This document shows positions 41,504 to 50,956 of a stretch of DNA of 64,000 bases, piece after piece. Source of the DNA: CAWUEZ02 sp963921355 (GTDB lineage: Bacteria; Pseudomonadota; Alphaproteobacteria; Thalassobaculales; Thalassobaculaceae); NCBI GenBank assembly GCA_963921355.3, contig OZ001190.1, positions 2,790,001 to 2,854,000 on the forward strand, in the 5' to 3' direction. The position numbers and the translations under genes are program-made. The notes below the pieces were generated by a model that was not told the DNA's origin, ran no database searches, and saw nothing but the letters and a program-made list of their open reading frames with translations. Every line of letters begins with the position of its first letter. Positions within the stretch are counted from its first letter, which is position 1.

Positions 41504-41679
41504 CCTTTTCATCGGCCCGGGCGCTGCGCCAGGATTGGGAGACCGCACTCCCGGTTGAGCCGGGAGCCGCTAGGCCTTACGACACCGGTGCTGGATCTGT
41601 AAGCTCGCCCGGCCTAACAACGGCGTGCCGCCCGCGGCTCGACCTTCCACCATCCGACGCCCGACCTGAGGAAACACCC

Positions 41680-43548
41680 GTGACGAACTCAAAGACCGTT
41701 CTCATCGACCGCCATCCTGGCCGGTCCGCCCAGACCATCGGACTCGCCAAGGAGCTCGGGACCGATCCGGACCTGATCCACGAACCGTCGGTCGGCGTCG
41801 TCGGGACCAAGGGCGACAGCCAGTGCTATCTCGGCGTCGCGGCGAAGGTGGACGCGATCCACACCTGCCTGCGGGACAGCATCGGGACGGCGGAAGACAA
41901 GCTGAAACTGCGCCTCGTTCAGCCCGAGTACACGATCGCGACCTCCGACGGCATCCGCAACGGCACCCGCGAGATGCGGTACTCGCTGATCGGCCGCGAG
42001 GTGACGCACGATGCCCTGTGCGAGCATCTGGAGGCCAGCGGCCTGGCCGGCACGATCGCGGTGGTGGCCTGCGACAAGCCGCCGGTCGGCACGCTCGCGG
42101 CCCTGCTCGAGCACAATCAGCCGGCGATCATCATGTCGGACGGACCGATCCACCCGGGACAGGATCCGAAAACCGGCGAGGCGCTGGACATCGTCAGCGC
42201 CTATCAGGTGGCCGGCAACCCGGACGCCGAGTTCCGGCATCACATCGCCTGTCACGCCTGCCCGGGGATCGGCAGCTGCGGCGGGATGTTCACTTACAAC
42301 ACGATGCAGACCTTCATCGGCGTCGTCGGCATGCAGCCGCTGCACATGGTGGCGCCCGCCTCCGACGACCCGCGCCGCACCGAGGTCTTCCCGCAGGAGC
42401 TGGTCGGCCATCTGGCCGCGATGATGGCGGCGGATCTGAAGCCCCGCGACATCGTCGTCCGCGACTCCCTGCGCAACGCCCTGATCGTGGCCATGGCCAT
42501 CGGCGGGTCGACCAACGTCACCCTGCACACGCCGGAGATCGCCCGGGCCGCCGGCTACGAGAACTTCTGGAAGGACGTCATGACGCCCGAGGAGTTCAAC
42601 CACCTCTCCCAGCATGTCGTGCCCGTCCTGACCGACGCCCGGCCCTATGGCAAATACTCGATGGTCGACATCGATGCGGTCGGCGGGGTCCAGGTGATCG
42701 TGCGCGAGCTGCTGGATGCCGGCCTGCTGAACGGCGACGTGATGACCTGCACCGGCGAGCCCCTCAGCGCCCAGGTCGAGCGGCTCGGAACCAAGCCGGC
42801 CGACGGCCGGGTGATCTATCCGGTGCAGACCCCCTACAAGCCGACCGGCGGCCTTCGGGTGCTGGGCGGTAACCTGTCGCCGGACTTCTCCGCGATCCTG
42901 AAACTCGCCGGCGTCGAAGGCGGTCTCGAGGACAATCTGTTCCGCGGCACGGCCCGGGTCTTCGAGGGTGAGCAGGGCCTGCTGAAGGCGCTCGACGAAA
43001 CGCCGGAGACCTTCCAGAACAACGACATGATCATCGTGCGCTACGAAGGGCCGAGCGGCGCGCCGGGCATGCCGGAGATGCTCGACCCGACGTCGCGCAT
43101 CACCACGCTGTGCCGCGAGCGGGGCATCGTCGTCGCGCTGATGACCGACGCGCGGTTTTCCGGCGGGTCGGTCGGTCTGGTGATCGGCCATGTCGGCCCC
43201 GAGGCGGCGCTCGGCGGACCGATCGCGCTGATCGAGGACGGTGACGAGATCGTGGCCGACCTCAACACCAACGAGCTGAACTGCACCCCGCTGCAGGACC
43301 CGGCCACGTTCGCGTCGCGCAAGGCGGCGTGGAAGGCGGTGGTGGCCGAGAACGGCGGCACCCACCCGAATTGCGGCATCGCCGATACCCGTCTCCTGCA
43401 CCGGGCCCGACGCACGTCGGTATCGGCAATCCGCGGCGGCGGCCTGCACCCCGACCGCGAGGTCTGGGTGCGCGAAGGACGCCCGGCGGAACGCTCCGGC
43501 TTCGCGGTGAAGAACCGCCATCGCCCGGAAACGGATCGGCAGTTCTAA
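41680..43548 (+). CDS. IlvD/Edd-family dehydratase
   Basis: Iron-sulfur dehydratase of 622 residues, related to dihydroxy-acid and sugar-acid dehydratases. Three candidate cluster cysteines: GDSQCYLGV, VVACDKPPVG and CPGIGSCGGMFTYNTM. Other hallmarks: AIGGSTNVTLHTPEIAR, GPSGAPGMPEML and TDARFSGGSVGLVIGH. The N-terminus (GTKGDSQCYL) departs from standard IlvD, so a sugar-acid or other hydroxy-acid substrate may be more likely than valine/isoleucine synthesis. GTG 41680 fits the family N-terminus. Stands alone between the racemase and a convergent cupredoxin. Confidence 0.85.
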   Translation: MTNSKTVLIDRHPGRSAQTIGLAKELGTDPDLIHEPSVGVVGTKGDSQCYLGVAAKVDAIHTCLRDSIGTAEDKLKLRLVQPEYTIATSDGIRNGTREMRYSLIGREVTHDALCEHLEASGLAGTIAVVACDKPPVGTLAALLEHNQPAIIMSDGPIHPGQDPKTGEALDIVSAYQVAGNPDAEFRHHIACHACPGIGSCGGMFTYNTMQTFIGVVGMQPLHMVAPASDDPRRTEVFPQELVGHLAAMMAADLKPRDIVVRDSLRNALIVAMAIGGSTNVTLHTPEIARAAGYENFWKDVMTPEEFNHLSQHVVPVLTDARPYGKYSMVDIDAVGGVQVIVRELLDAGLLNGDVMTCTGEPLSAQVERLGTKPADGRVIYPVQTPYKPTGGLRVLGGNLSPDFSAILKLAGVEGGLEDNLFRGTARVFEGEQGLLKALDETPETFQNNDMIIVRYEGPSGAPGMPEMLDPTSRITTLCRERGIVVALMTDARFSGGSVGLVIGHVGPEAALGGPIALIEDGDEIVADLNTNELNCTPLQDPATFASRKAAWKAVVAENGGTHPNCGIADTRLLHRARRTSVSAIRGGGLHPDREVWVREGRPAERSGFAVKNRHRPETDRQF

Positions 43549-43604
43549 GGGGCGGTGCCGGCCCCGATTGTCGACCTCGCTTCATGATGCGGGACCTGGC
43601 CACG

Positions 43605-43655
43605 CAGGTTCAGCGGAACAGCGGCAGCCTGGGCGGCGCGCTGTTCCGAGACCTG
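43605..43655. terminator. stem-loop between convergent genes
   Basis: GGAACAGCG (43615-43623) pairs perfectly with CGCTGTTCC (43639-43647), extended outward by CAGGT (43605-43609) / ACCTG (43651-43655). It lies between the dehydratase stop and the convergent cupredoxin stop. There is no T-tract, so it is at best an atypical bidirectional terminator. Confidence 0.45.
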
Positions 43656-43686
43656 CGGAGTGTTCGCGGCCGGGGCCGCTGCCGCC

Positions 43687-44019
43687 TCATTCGGTGGCGT
43701 TCACCGTGATCTTCATGTGCGGCATGGCGTGACAGAGAATGTCGAAGCTGCCGGGGCTGGTGATCTGAATGTCGAAGTGATCCCCGTTCTGGAAGATGTG
43801 CTTCACATCGAATTGGTGGTCTTTGTCGGTTGAGTACAGTTGGTGCGCCTCTTCCGGGTCCATGTGATAGAACGAAACGACGTCGCCGACCTTGACATCG
43901 ACTTCGTTGGTTGAGGCTTTGCTGTCGTTGAAGACGATCGCATGGACCGATTGAGCAAAGGCTGGCGCCGTCATAAAGAGAGCCATCGAGAACAGAGTGG
44001 CAATAACAAATCGCTGCAT
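43687..44019 (-). CDS. cupredoxin-like periplasmic copper protein
   Basis: 110 residues: signal peptide RFVIATLFSMALFMTAPAFA, then a single plastocyanin/azurin-type beta sandwich (EVDVKVGDVVSFYHMDPEEA, HQLYSTDK). The C-terminal copper loop reads DILCHAMPHMKITV, so Cys, His and Met are present but spaced differently from the C-x2-H-x2-M of amicyanin and plastocyanin; the first copper His is probably in EEAHQL. Likely a small electron carrier or copper-binding protein. ATG 44019 follows GGAGGAG. The 252 bases upstream show nothing that I recognise. Confidence 0.8.
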   Translation of the reverse strand: MQRFVIATLFSMALFMTAPAFAQSVHAIVFNDSKASTNEVDVKVGDVVSFYHMDPEEAHQLYSTDKDHQFDVKHIFQNGDHFDIQITSPGSFDILCHAMPHMKITVNATE

Positions 44020-44271
44020 ATCGGACGCTCCTCCAGTGCTGTCGTGCAAGACCGCACGATTATGGTTCTTTGTTTGCATCACCACCAGGATCGGACGGGC
44101 CGATCGATGGCGTTCCCCATACTAGGGGCTGAACGACTGGATACGCAGCCGATTTCTGAAACCGGCGAGATCTCGGACCGGCAAAGAGCTGCCCCGCTGC
44201 GGTAGCCCTTTGGTCCTCGGCGCTTTGACTGCGGTCAGCACCTTGCCAGAGCAGATTCACCGGTCCGGTGG

Positions 44272-45936
44272 CTATGCCTCGCCGTCGATGTCGCGGAGCC
44301 GGCTTTCGCTCAGCTCCCCGTGGCGTTCCAGGATCGGGTAGGCGACGGAGGTCAGGTGGCTGTTGATCCGCTTGAGGTCGCGCAGGATGTCCAGGTGAAG
44401 CGCGCTTGAACTAATCGACTCAACCCGCCCCGCGCCGACTCTCTGGAAATGCCGGTCAACCAGCTCCGTCTCGAGGGTTCTCATCTCCGACTTTTCCTTG
44501 AGAAGCCTCCGCGCCAGTCGGCGATCAGGCGTCATGAAGACGTTGAGCGCCAGGTTCAGGTTGGCGATCACACGATCGTGGAACTCCGCCAGCTCCTGCT
44601 CTCCTTCCTGGGAGAACGAGAGCTTGTTCTTGATCTTCTTGTTGGCGAGTTCCATCAGGTTCTTATCGATCACGTCACCGATGTGCTCCAGGTTCATCGT
44701 GAAGCTCAGGATTTCGATCGCTCGCCGGCTTTCCTTCTGATCCAACTCGTTGCGGGCCAGTCCGGTGTGATAGAGCTTGATCGCCTCATGCAGGCTGTCG
44801 ACCACGTCGTCCCGCTCCTCGACCTCCCGCATGAGAGCGCTGTCGTTGGTCTTGAAGACCTGCTTCGTGCGTTCGAGCATCCCCCTGACCTCGTCGCCCA
44901 TATGCAATGTCTCTCGCGATGCGGCGGCGAGGGCGATCGATGGGGTCTCGACCGCGTCGGGGTCGAAATACCGCGGCTGGCCGGGGTCGCCGACGGCTTT
45001 GCTGTCCGGCATGAGTCGCGTCGCCAGAGCCGCGATCGGCCCGACCAGAGGCAGAAACGCCAGCGCCAATGCCAGATTGAACAGGGTGTGGAAGTTGGCG
45101 ATCAGGCGTGCCGGATCCGACTCGATCGCGGACAGGTAGGGTTGCACGTAGGGCAGGACCGTCAGCCCGGCGCCGACACTGATCCCCCGCACCATCAGAT
45201 TGCCCAGCGGAACGCGTCTGCCGGCCGGGGTGGAGTGCGACGTGGCGACGAATGCGGTGATCGCAGATCCCAGGTTGGCTCCCAGCACCATCGCGAAACC
45301 GAGCTGAACACTGACGGCCTGAACCGCGACCAGAGACATGACCAGAAGCACGATCGCGACGCTGGAATGAGTAAACCAGGTCACAGCCGCCATTGTCAGG
45401 ACAGCGAGGATCATCTCATCCGTGAACGAGCGGAGCACCACCGAGAAACCCTCGGTCTCTCTCAAAGGTGCGGATGCGCTGGTGATCAGTGTCAGCGACA
45501 GCAAGATCAGACCGAGGCCGATCGCCGCCCGGGCCAGACCGCGCTTGGTGCTGTGCTCCGAGTTCATGAACAGCAGAACGCCGATGACGATCAATGCGGG
45601 AGACAGCCAGGCCACGTCGAAGGAGAGGACCTGGATGATCAGAGTGGAGCCGACATCGGCGCCGAGCATCAACGCGATACCCATTGCCGTGGTGATCAGG
45701 CCTTGGCTGGCAAAGGACGCGGTAATGAGGGCCGTGGCCGTACCGCTCTGCAGCAGTCCCGTCACGCCAAGTCCGACCAGGAACGCCGAGATTCTGTTGC
45801 CGGTACTCGTCGAGACGAGTTTGCGCAGACTGTTTCCGAGTGCCCGGTTAAGGCCCGTGCGGACCATCCGGACTCCCCAGAGCAGCAGAGCGACCCCGCC
45901 GACGATGTTGATCAACAGTTCCATGCATCTTCCCAA
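44272..45936 (-). CDS. Na+/phosphate symporter family with PhoU-like domain
   Basis: 554 residues. The membrane half has two inverted Na/Pi repeats with the QSGTATALITASF (Gln-Ser-x-x-T/S-A) signature in the first and FVATSHSTPAGRR region in the second, plus LLLWGVRMVRTGLNRALGNS at the N-terminus. From about residue 345 onward a helical PhoU-like domain follows (REVEERDDVVDSLHEAIKLY, LEHIGDVIDKNLMELA). This is the usual NptA/YjbB layout, importing or exporting phosphate with sodium. Monocistronic by spacing. Confidence 0.92.
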   Translation of the reverse strand: MGRCMELLINIVGGVALLLWGVRMVRTGLNRALGNSLRKLVSTSTGNRISAFLVGLGVTGLLQSGTATALITASFASQGLITTAMGIALMLGADVGSTLIIQVLSFDVAWLSPALIVIGVLLFMNSEHSTKRGLARAAIGLGLILLSLTLITSASAPLRETEGFSVVLRSFTDEMILAVLTMAAVTWFTHSSVAIVLLVMSLVAVQAVSVQLGFAMVLGANLGSAITAFVATSHSTPAGRRVPLGNLMVRGISVGAGLTVLPYVQPYLSAIESDPARLIANFHTLFNLALALAFLPLVGPIAALATRLMPDSKAVGDPGQPRYFDPDAVETPSIALAAASRETLHMGDEVRGMLERTKQVFKTNDSALMREVEERDDVVDSLHEAIKLYHTGLARNELDQKESRRAIEILSFTMNLEHIGDVIDKNLMELANKKIKNKLSFSQEGEQELAEFHDRVIANLNLALNVFMTPDRRLARRLLKEKSEMRTLETELVDRHFQRVGAGRVESISSSALHLDILRDLKRINSHLTSVAYPILERHGELSESRLRDIDGEA

Positions 45937-46204
45937 AACGTCTGGATGACCGGACGCGCGGACCGGTCAGAACCCGAGCATCCGACCGGAGAGACTACCA
46001 ACAAATGACGCGCACACATGAATCGTCAGACACAGAGGCATAGGCTCTCGGTGATCTCGCCCTGCGAAAGCAACGTCAACGGTGCCAGGAGCCAGGTGTT
46101 CATATCGGTAAGTTGTATAGCCAATGGATTCTGGTCATCGTGCGACCCATACGGGCGCTCCACAGGGGAATTCTCGGTTTGTAGTCTGAGGGGGTGAGGC
46201 GGCA

Positions 46205-47065
46205 ATGATCGAACCGATCCGGATCAACGACAACCTGATCTACTTCCATTGGGGACGCGACCCGTCGCACGCCAATCTGGACATGCGCCTTGGCGGTGGC
46301 TGCCACGTCATCCACTGCGGCGATGAGGCCGTCGTGGTCGATACCATGGGACTGCCGGGTCAGGCAGAATGGCTGCGCCAGTACCTGGAACGGGAGCTTG
46401 GCCTCAGCCGCTTCACGGTCGTTAACACCCATTGGCATGGCGATCATATCGGCGGCAATCATGTCTTCGCCGACGGCCCGATCATCGGTCATCGCCGGAC
46501 ACGCGAGTTGATGCTGCGCGACCGCGCCCGCCTGGAGGCCGGTGACAGAGACGGCCACCCGCCGATCAACGTGACGCCGCCAACCGTCACCTTCGAAGGC
46601 CGGCTCGATCTCTGGCTCGGCGATCAGAAGATCGAGCTGCACGAGTTCGCAATCCATGAACAGGGCCATGTCGCCGTCCTCCTGCCGGAGCAAGAGACGC
46701 TCATCGCCGGCGACATGCTGGAAGACCCGGTCTGCATTCTGCGCTTCAGCTTCGCCCCACCGGCAGTTCAGCTGGCCGAGTTCGGTCGCCTCCTGGAGCT
46801 CGGTGCCACACACATCTATGCCACCTATTGCAACCCTGCGACGGTCAAAGCCGGCGGCTACGACAAAGCCTTCATCCGCCATATGCGCGATTACATGGCG
46901 CGGATGGTCAGCGAGGCCGGACAGCCCGGTTTCGACGGCCGACCGGCGTCCGACTTCATCGGCGATGCCCTGGCCGCAGGCGAGTTAACCTGGTGGGAAC
47001 CCTATGCGGCCGTCCACGCCCGCAACCGCGCGACCGTTGAGGCGTTACTCCAGCCAGACCCTTGA
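46205..47065 (+). CDS. metallo-beta-lactamase-fold hydrolase
   Basis: 286 residues. The zinc motif H-x-H-x-D-H is NTHWHGDHIGGN at about residues 74-85; further ligands are in HEQGHVAVLLPEQ and AGDML. It resembles small MBL hydrolases acting on thioesters, lactones or similar compounds; no residue fixes the substrate. It is flanked by the phosphate symporter (divergent) and the glycosyltransferase (convergent), neither suggesting a role. The 268-base region before it shows no other gene. Confidence 0.9.
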   Translation: MIEPIRINDNLIYFHWGRDPSHANLDMRLGGGCHVIHCGDEAVVVDTMGLPGQAEWLRQYLERELGLSRFTVVNTHWHGDHIGGNHVFADGPIIGHRRTRELMLRDRARLEAGDRDGHPPINVTPPTVTFEGRLDLWLGDQKIELHEFAIHEQGHVAVLLPEQETLIAGDMLEDPVCILRFSFAPPAVQLAEFGRLLELGATHIYATYCNPATVKAGGYDKAFIRHMRDYMARMVSEAGQPGFDGRPASDFIGDALAAGELTWWEPYAAVHARNRATVEALLQPDP

Positions 47066-47189
47066 CCGGCAGCGGTTCCGTCACCCCGAAAACCGGCGAC
47101 AGAGCCCGCCGACCGAAGACGGCGATCTGGCACCGCGTTTGCCCGATGAGAGGCGTCGCGTCTGGCCGCCTTCAGCCCCCGATCCCTGA

Positions 47190-49196
47190 TCACCGCGCGC
47201 CCGGACCCACTCCCGGCTTCAGGCTTTCCAGGGCCGCTGTGGCCTGCTTGTTGAACGGGTCATGGGTCAACACGGTCGACAGGATCTGAACCGCTTCCGC
47301 TGGCTCGCCCAGTTGCTCGGCGATCAGTCCAAGGTAGAGCCAGGGCCGAACCGCTTGCGGGCTGATCCGGTTCGCACATCGAAAGAAGAACCGGGCTTGC
47401 TCGAGTTCTCCGACCCTGGACAGACACGTGCCGGCGACAAGGTTGGCGGTGTAGGCGTCCGGTGTCTGGAGCACGGCTTCCAAGGTCAGCCGGGCAGCCA
47501 GATCGTCGAGTTTCAGGTGATGGGCCGCCTTCGCCGCGTGAAATGCCAGGTTCTCGGGAAGAATGTCGGCGGTGCGGGCAATCTCGCGGGCTGTCGCGAA
47601 CACCCGCTCGCGCGCGGCTTGGTCCCCCGGATCGCGGGCGGCGGACGGCACCGCGACCACGAAGGAAAGCCCGAACGCGGGGTGTTCCAGGCTCAGGTTC
47701 GGGTTCAGAGAGGGGTCTCGACGGTGGACTTGCGGCCATTTCGAGGCGATGTAGCCGCCTTCGGCGTTGCTGAGCGCGAATTTACGGACCCGTTCATCCT
47801 TGCCGCGCGTCGCGGATTCCGCGTGGACGAGCCTGGCAAAAGGGGTCCAGAGAACCTTCAGGCCGGTCGCGCCGATCTTCAGACAGAGATCCAGATCGTT
47901 GTAGTTGACCGCCAGATGCTCGGGTTCCATGCCACCGACGCCGTCGTAGACGTCCCGGCGAAGCACCGCGCATGCGGCGGTGACGGCAGAGGTCTGATGA
48001 ACATGGGCGAACCGCACGTGCCGGCGCAGCTCCGCTTCCGGTTGGTAGTGGAAGTCGTGGCCGGCCACGTGGCCGAGCAGACCGAGCGTGACCCCCGCGT
48101 GTTGCACCCGGCCATCCTCGAACAGCAGCAGCGCCCCGACGATGCCGACATCGGGTCTGAGGGCCAGGCCTGCCATTTCGCGAAGCCAGGTACGGTCGAG
48201 AACGCGGATATCGTCGTTCAGAAGGCAGATCAGGGATCCGGTCGATTGAGACACCGCCAGATTGATGATCTCTGAGAAATTGAAGGGCTGGTCATGGCGG
48301 ATCACCCGGCAGCGGGGGTCGCCGTCGAGATCGGACAATGTGCGAAGGGTGCGCGGGTTCTCGCTGCCATTGTCGACCACGATGATCTCCAGAGCGCCGT
48401 AGTCGGTGCCCGACCGCACACCGTCGAGGCACGTCGCGAGCAGGTCGCCACCGTCGCGGGTCGGAATGATCACGCTGATCTTCGGCGCGGGCTCGGGCAC
48501 TAGAAACCGAAAGCGATGGGTCGCCCGTGACGGCCCTGCACCGAGGTTGGCGTCCAGACCGCGGCGCGCCAAAGCCTGCCCCCGGATCGTGTCATATGCC
48601 GCCGTCTCGTCAGGGGCGTCGGCGACCGTGAGGTGCGCCAGCACATGGGGCACGTGAACGACGGACGTGTCCTCCGCACCCACACTCACCGCCAGACCGA
48701 TCTGGTACAGGGCGCTGGAGGGCGGTCCGTCGAACAGGGACGGGAGACCGCCCACCGGTGGCTTCAGAGCGATCCACCCGCGCAGCAGATTGACCTGAAG
48801 CGCCAGATCCTCATCCCATCTCGGGGGAACCATGACTGGCCGGCTTCGCGAACCGTCTGCGCCCAGGTGGTCAAAGTCGCCGTGGAGCAACCGCGCCCCA
48901 GGTTGTGCCGCGATGTGCCGCTGCAGGATCGGCAGGAAGGTGCCAGAAAGTCTGGCACCGGGTTCGACGACCAAAACCCAGGCGTTCCCGGCATGGGACA
49001 GTAACTCGCCGAGCCGGACCGTCCAGGACGCTCCCCGCGTCGTTTCGTGCCGGATGATGTCTCCGGTCCAGCCCGCATCGCTCGAGGCCGGGAGATCGGT
49101 GACTAGTGTTGGCGCCGTCTGTCCCGTCTGGCGGATCAGGTCCGCCACAAATTCCGCCACGCGGTCTCCGTCGCCGACCGCCGGCGCGACCACCAC
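47190..49196 (-). CDS. family 2 glycosyltransferase with C-terminal TPR
   Basis: 668 residues. A GT-A domain lies at about 235-470: KISVIIPTRDGGDLLATCLD, IIVVDNGSENPRT, LLNDDIRVLDRTWLREMAGL (metal DD motif), ACAVLRRDVYDGVGGM and NYNDLDLCLK. The last 150 residues form TPR-like helices (LTLEAVLQTPDAYTANLVAG, ARFFFRCANRISP). It likely builds a surface glycan. The first start codon is GTG 49196, but the frame is coding-like upstream (LERYAEWIDLIEPELQ), a stretch typical of such proteins' N-termini, with no ATG/GTG/TTG before a stop at 49362. The annotated start may therefore be truncated. Confidence 0.85.
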   Translation of the reverse strand: MVVAPAVGDGDRVAEFVADLIRQTGQTAPTLVTDLPASSDAGWTGDIIRHETTRGASWTVRLGELLSHAGNAWVLVVEPGARLSGTFLPILQRHIAAQPGARLLHGDFDHLGADGSRSRPVMVPPRWDEDLALQVNLLRGWIALKPPVGGLPSLFDGPPSSALYQIGLAVSVGAEDTSVVHVPHVLAHLTVADAPDETAAYDTIRGQALARRGLDANLGAGPSRATHRFRFLVPEPAPKISVIIPTRDGGDLLATCLDGVRSGTDYGALEIIVVDNGSENPRTLRTLSDLDGDPRCRVIRHDQPFNFSEIINLAVSQSTGSLICLLNDDIRVLDRTWLREMAGLALRPDVGIVGALLLFEDGRVQHAGVTLGLLGHVAGHDFHYQPEAELRRHVRFAHVHQTSAVTAACAVLRRDVYDGVGGMEPEHLAVNYNDLDLCLKIGATGLKVLWTPFARLVHAESATRGKDERVRKFALSNAEGGYIASKWPQVHRRDPSLNPNLSLEHPAFGLSFVVAVPSAARDPGDQAARERVFATAREIARTADILPENLAFHAAKAAHHLKLDDLAARLTLEAVLQTPDAYTANLVAGTCLSRVGELEQARFFFRCANRISPQAVRPWLYLGLIAEQLGEPAEAVQILSTVLTHDPFNKQATAALESLKPGVGPGAR

Positions 49197-49320
49197 CAGA
49201 CCCGCATTCGCCTGCGGAGGCTCGTCAGGCGTTATCGCGGCGGCCTGGAGTTCCGGCTCGATGAGGTCAATCCATTCGGCGTATCTCTCAAGCGTGGTGC
49301 CGCCGGGTGGCGGCGACCCG

Positions 49321-50822
49321 CTAGAGGAAATAGTCGTCGATCGTCGGCGGCGGCTGCGCCATCAGCGAAACCATGTTGGCGTCAGCCAGGCTTTTCGCTG
49401 CTGAGGCTCCGGTCAGCGTTCCGGTCTCGGTCACCACCCCATTCGAGACGAGTTCGACGTTGACGGACGCCGCCGACGCGGCGGATACCCCGGACAGGGT
49501 CAAAGTGCCCGCGCCAACGGTGACCGCGATCGCGCCACTGGCATCCGTACTGATCAGCGCGGCCAGATCCGCGATCGACGAGATCGATGTGCCGTTGGTG
49601 TTGATCCGCAACACGTCGCCATCGGATAGGGAGAAGTCCGAGGCCGTGTCGGCGCCGCTTCCGGTCGAGATCTCGAAGCGGTCGGCGCCGCTTCCCCCGG
49701 ACATCGTGTCATTGCCCCTGTTCCCGATCAGCGTGTCGGAGCCGGCGTTGCCGAACATCAGGTCATCGCCTTGTCCGCCATAAAGGACATCGTCGCCCTG
49801 GCCTCCGTAGACCGTGTCCTCCGCCAGATTGCCGTAGAGCACATCGCCGCCTTCATTTCCGAAGACCAGGTCGGCGTTCTGTCCGCCGTACACCGTGTCG
49901 GCACCGGCGCCGCCGGACATCTGATCGGCGCCTTGGTTGCCGTACAGGAGGTCGGTTCCGCCTCCGCCAGCCATGGTATCCGCGCCAAAACCGCCCAACA
50001 GCGTACTGTTTTCGGCGCCACCGGAGAGGACATCGTTCCCGTTGGTTCCGCTGCTGCCGTCGGTGGACGCGGTCGCATTGAGCGTCAGCGTCGTATTGAT
50101 GCCGTCATAGCTGGCCTGGAACGTACCGCTGCTGGACGAAATGCCGGACAGGGTCACCGTACCCAGACCGGTGTCGATGGTTCCCGATGCGGCTTGTCCG
50201 TTCAGCGATGTGAGGTCGATATTCCAGAAGAAGAGGGTATCGCCAGCCCAGAAATCGGCGACCGTATCGCCGTTGTGTTCGTCATTGAACCCGATGAAGA
50301 CGAACCTGTCGTTGCCGTCGCCACCGACCAGAAAATCGGCGCCCCCGCTGCCGCTCACCGTGTCGTCGCCGGCGCCACCCGAAATCGTGTCCCGGCCGGT
50401 GGAGCCATGCAGGAAGTCGTTCCCGCCGTTGCCGACGATCAGGTTATCGCCGGCCCAGTCATGGATGTAGTCGGCACCCTCACCGCCGTAACTGGTATCG
50501 TTACCCCCGATCCCCCAGATCGTGTCGGCGCCCGTCCCGCCGTCCAGGAAGTCCGCACCGTCCTCTCCGATCATCGTGTCGTGGCCAGCGCCACCGGAGA
50601 TGGTGTCGTTGCCAAACCGCCATTGATGCTGTCGCCGCTCGCACCACCGTCGAGAAAATCGTTCCCGCCTTCACCCAGAATGGTGTCGCTGCCATCGGTG
50701 CCAAACAGAACATCGTCGCCGGCACCGCCGGAGACGGTGGCCGCGGCTAGACCGGCGTCGAGAAACGCACCGCCGTCGACTCCCAGGAGGGGGTTGCTGT
50801 CATCAACCATTGTCGGAACCAT
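49321..50822 (-). pseudogene. RTX calcium-binding secreted protein, frameshifted
   Basis: Hemolysin-type protein of about 500 residues with many GG-x-G-x-D-x-x nonapeptides (GGAGDDVLFGTDG, GGNDFLHGSTGRDTISGGAG, GGQGDDVLYGGQGDDLMFGN) that bind calcium after type I secretion. The C-terminus PPTIDDYFL is short and hydrophobic as expected for the secretion signal. Starting at ATG 50822 the frame runs to GDSINGG, then shifts: at 50614-50616 the coding strand has GGTTTGGCAACGAC where one more T restores the repeat GFGNDTISGGAG. The lesion is in a homopolymer, so it may be phase variation, decay or a sequencing error. No secretion genes are adjacent. Confidence 0.8.
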
Positions 50823-50956
50823 CACGTCCCCGCATCTTGTTCGCAGCACTCTGGGCGTTCGCAGCACACTGGTCTGTCACACAATCAACACTGGCACGTC
50901 AAAACGAACTGTCACACGAAAAAAACCGGGCGATGTCGGCGCGATCCGATCAGGCG

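Noticed and set aside
41689..43521. Long minus-strand frame opposite the IlvD-family gene
   Set aside because: No recognisable motif, and the plus strand has full family signatures.
49690..50580. Periodic sequence as a DNA repeat element
   Set aside because: The periodicity is 27 bases and is fully explained by RTX nonapeptides.
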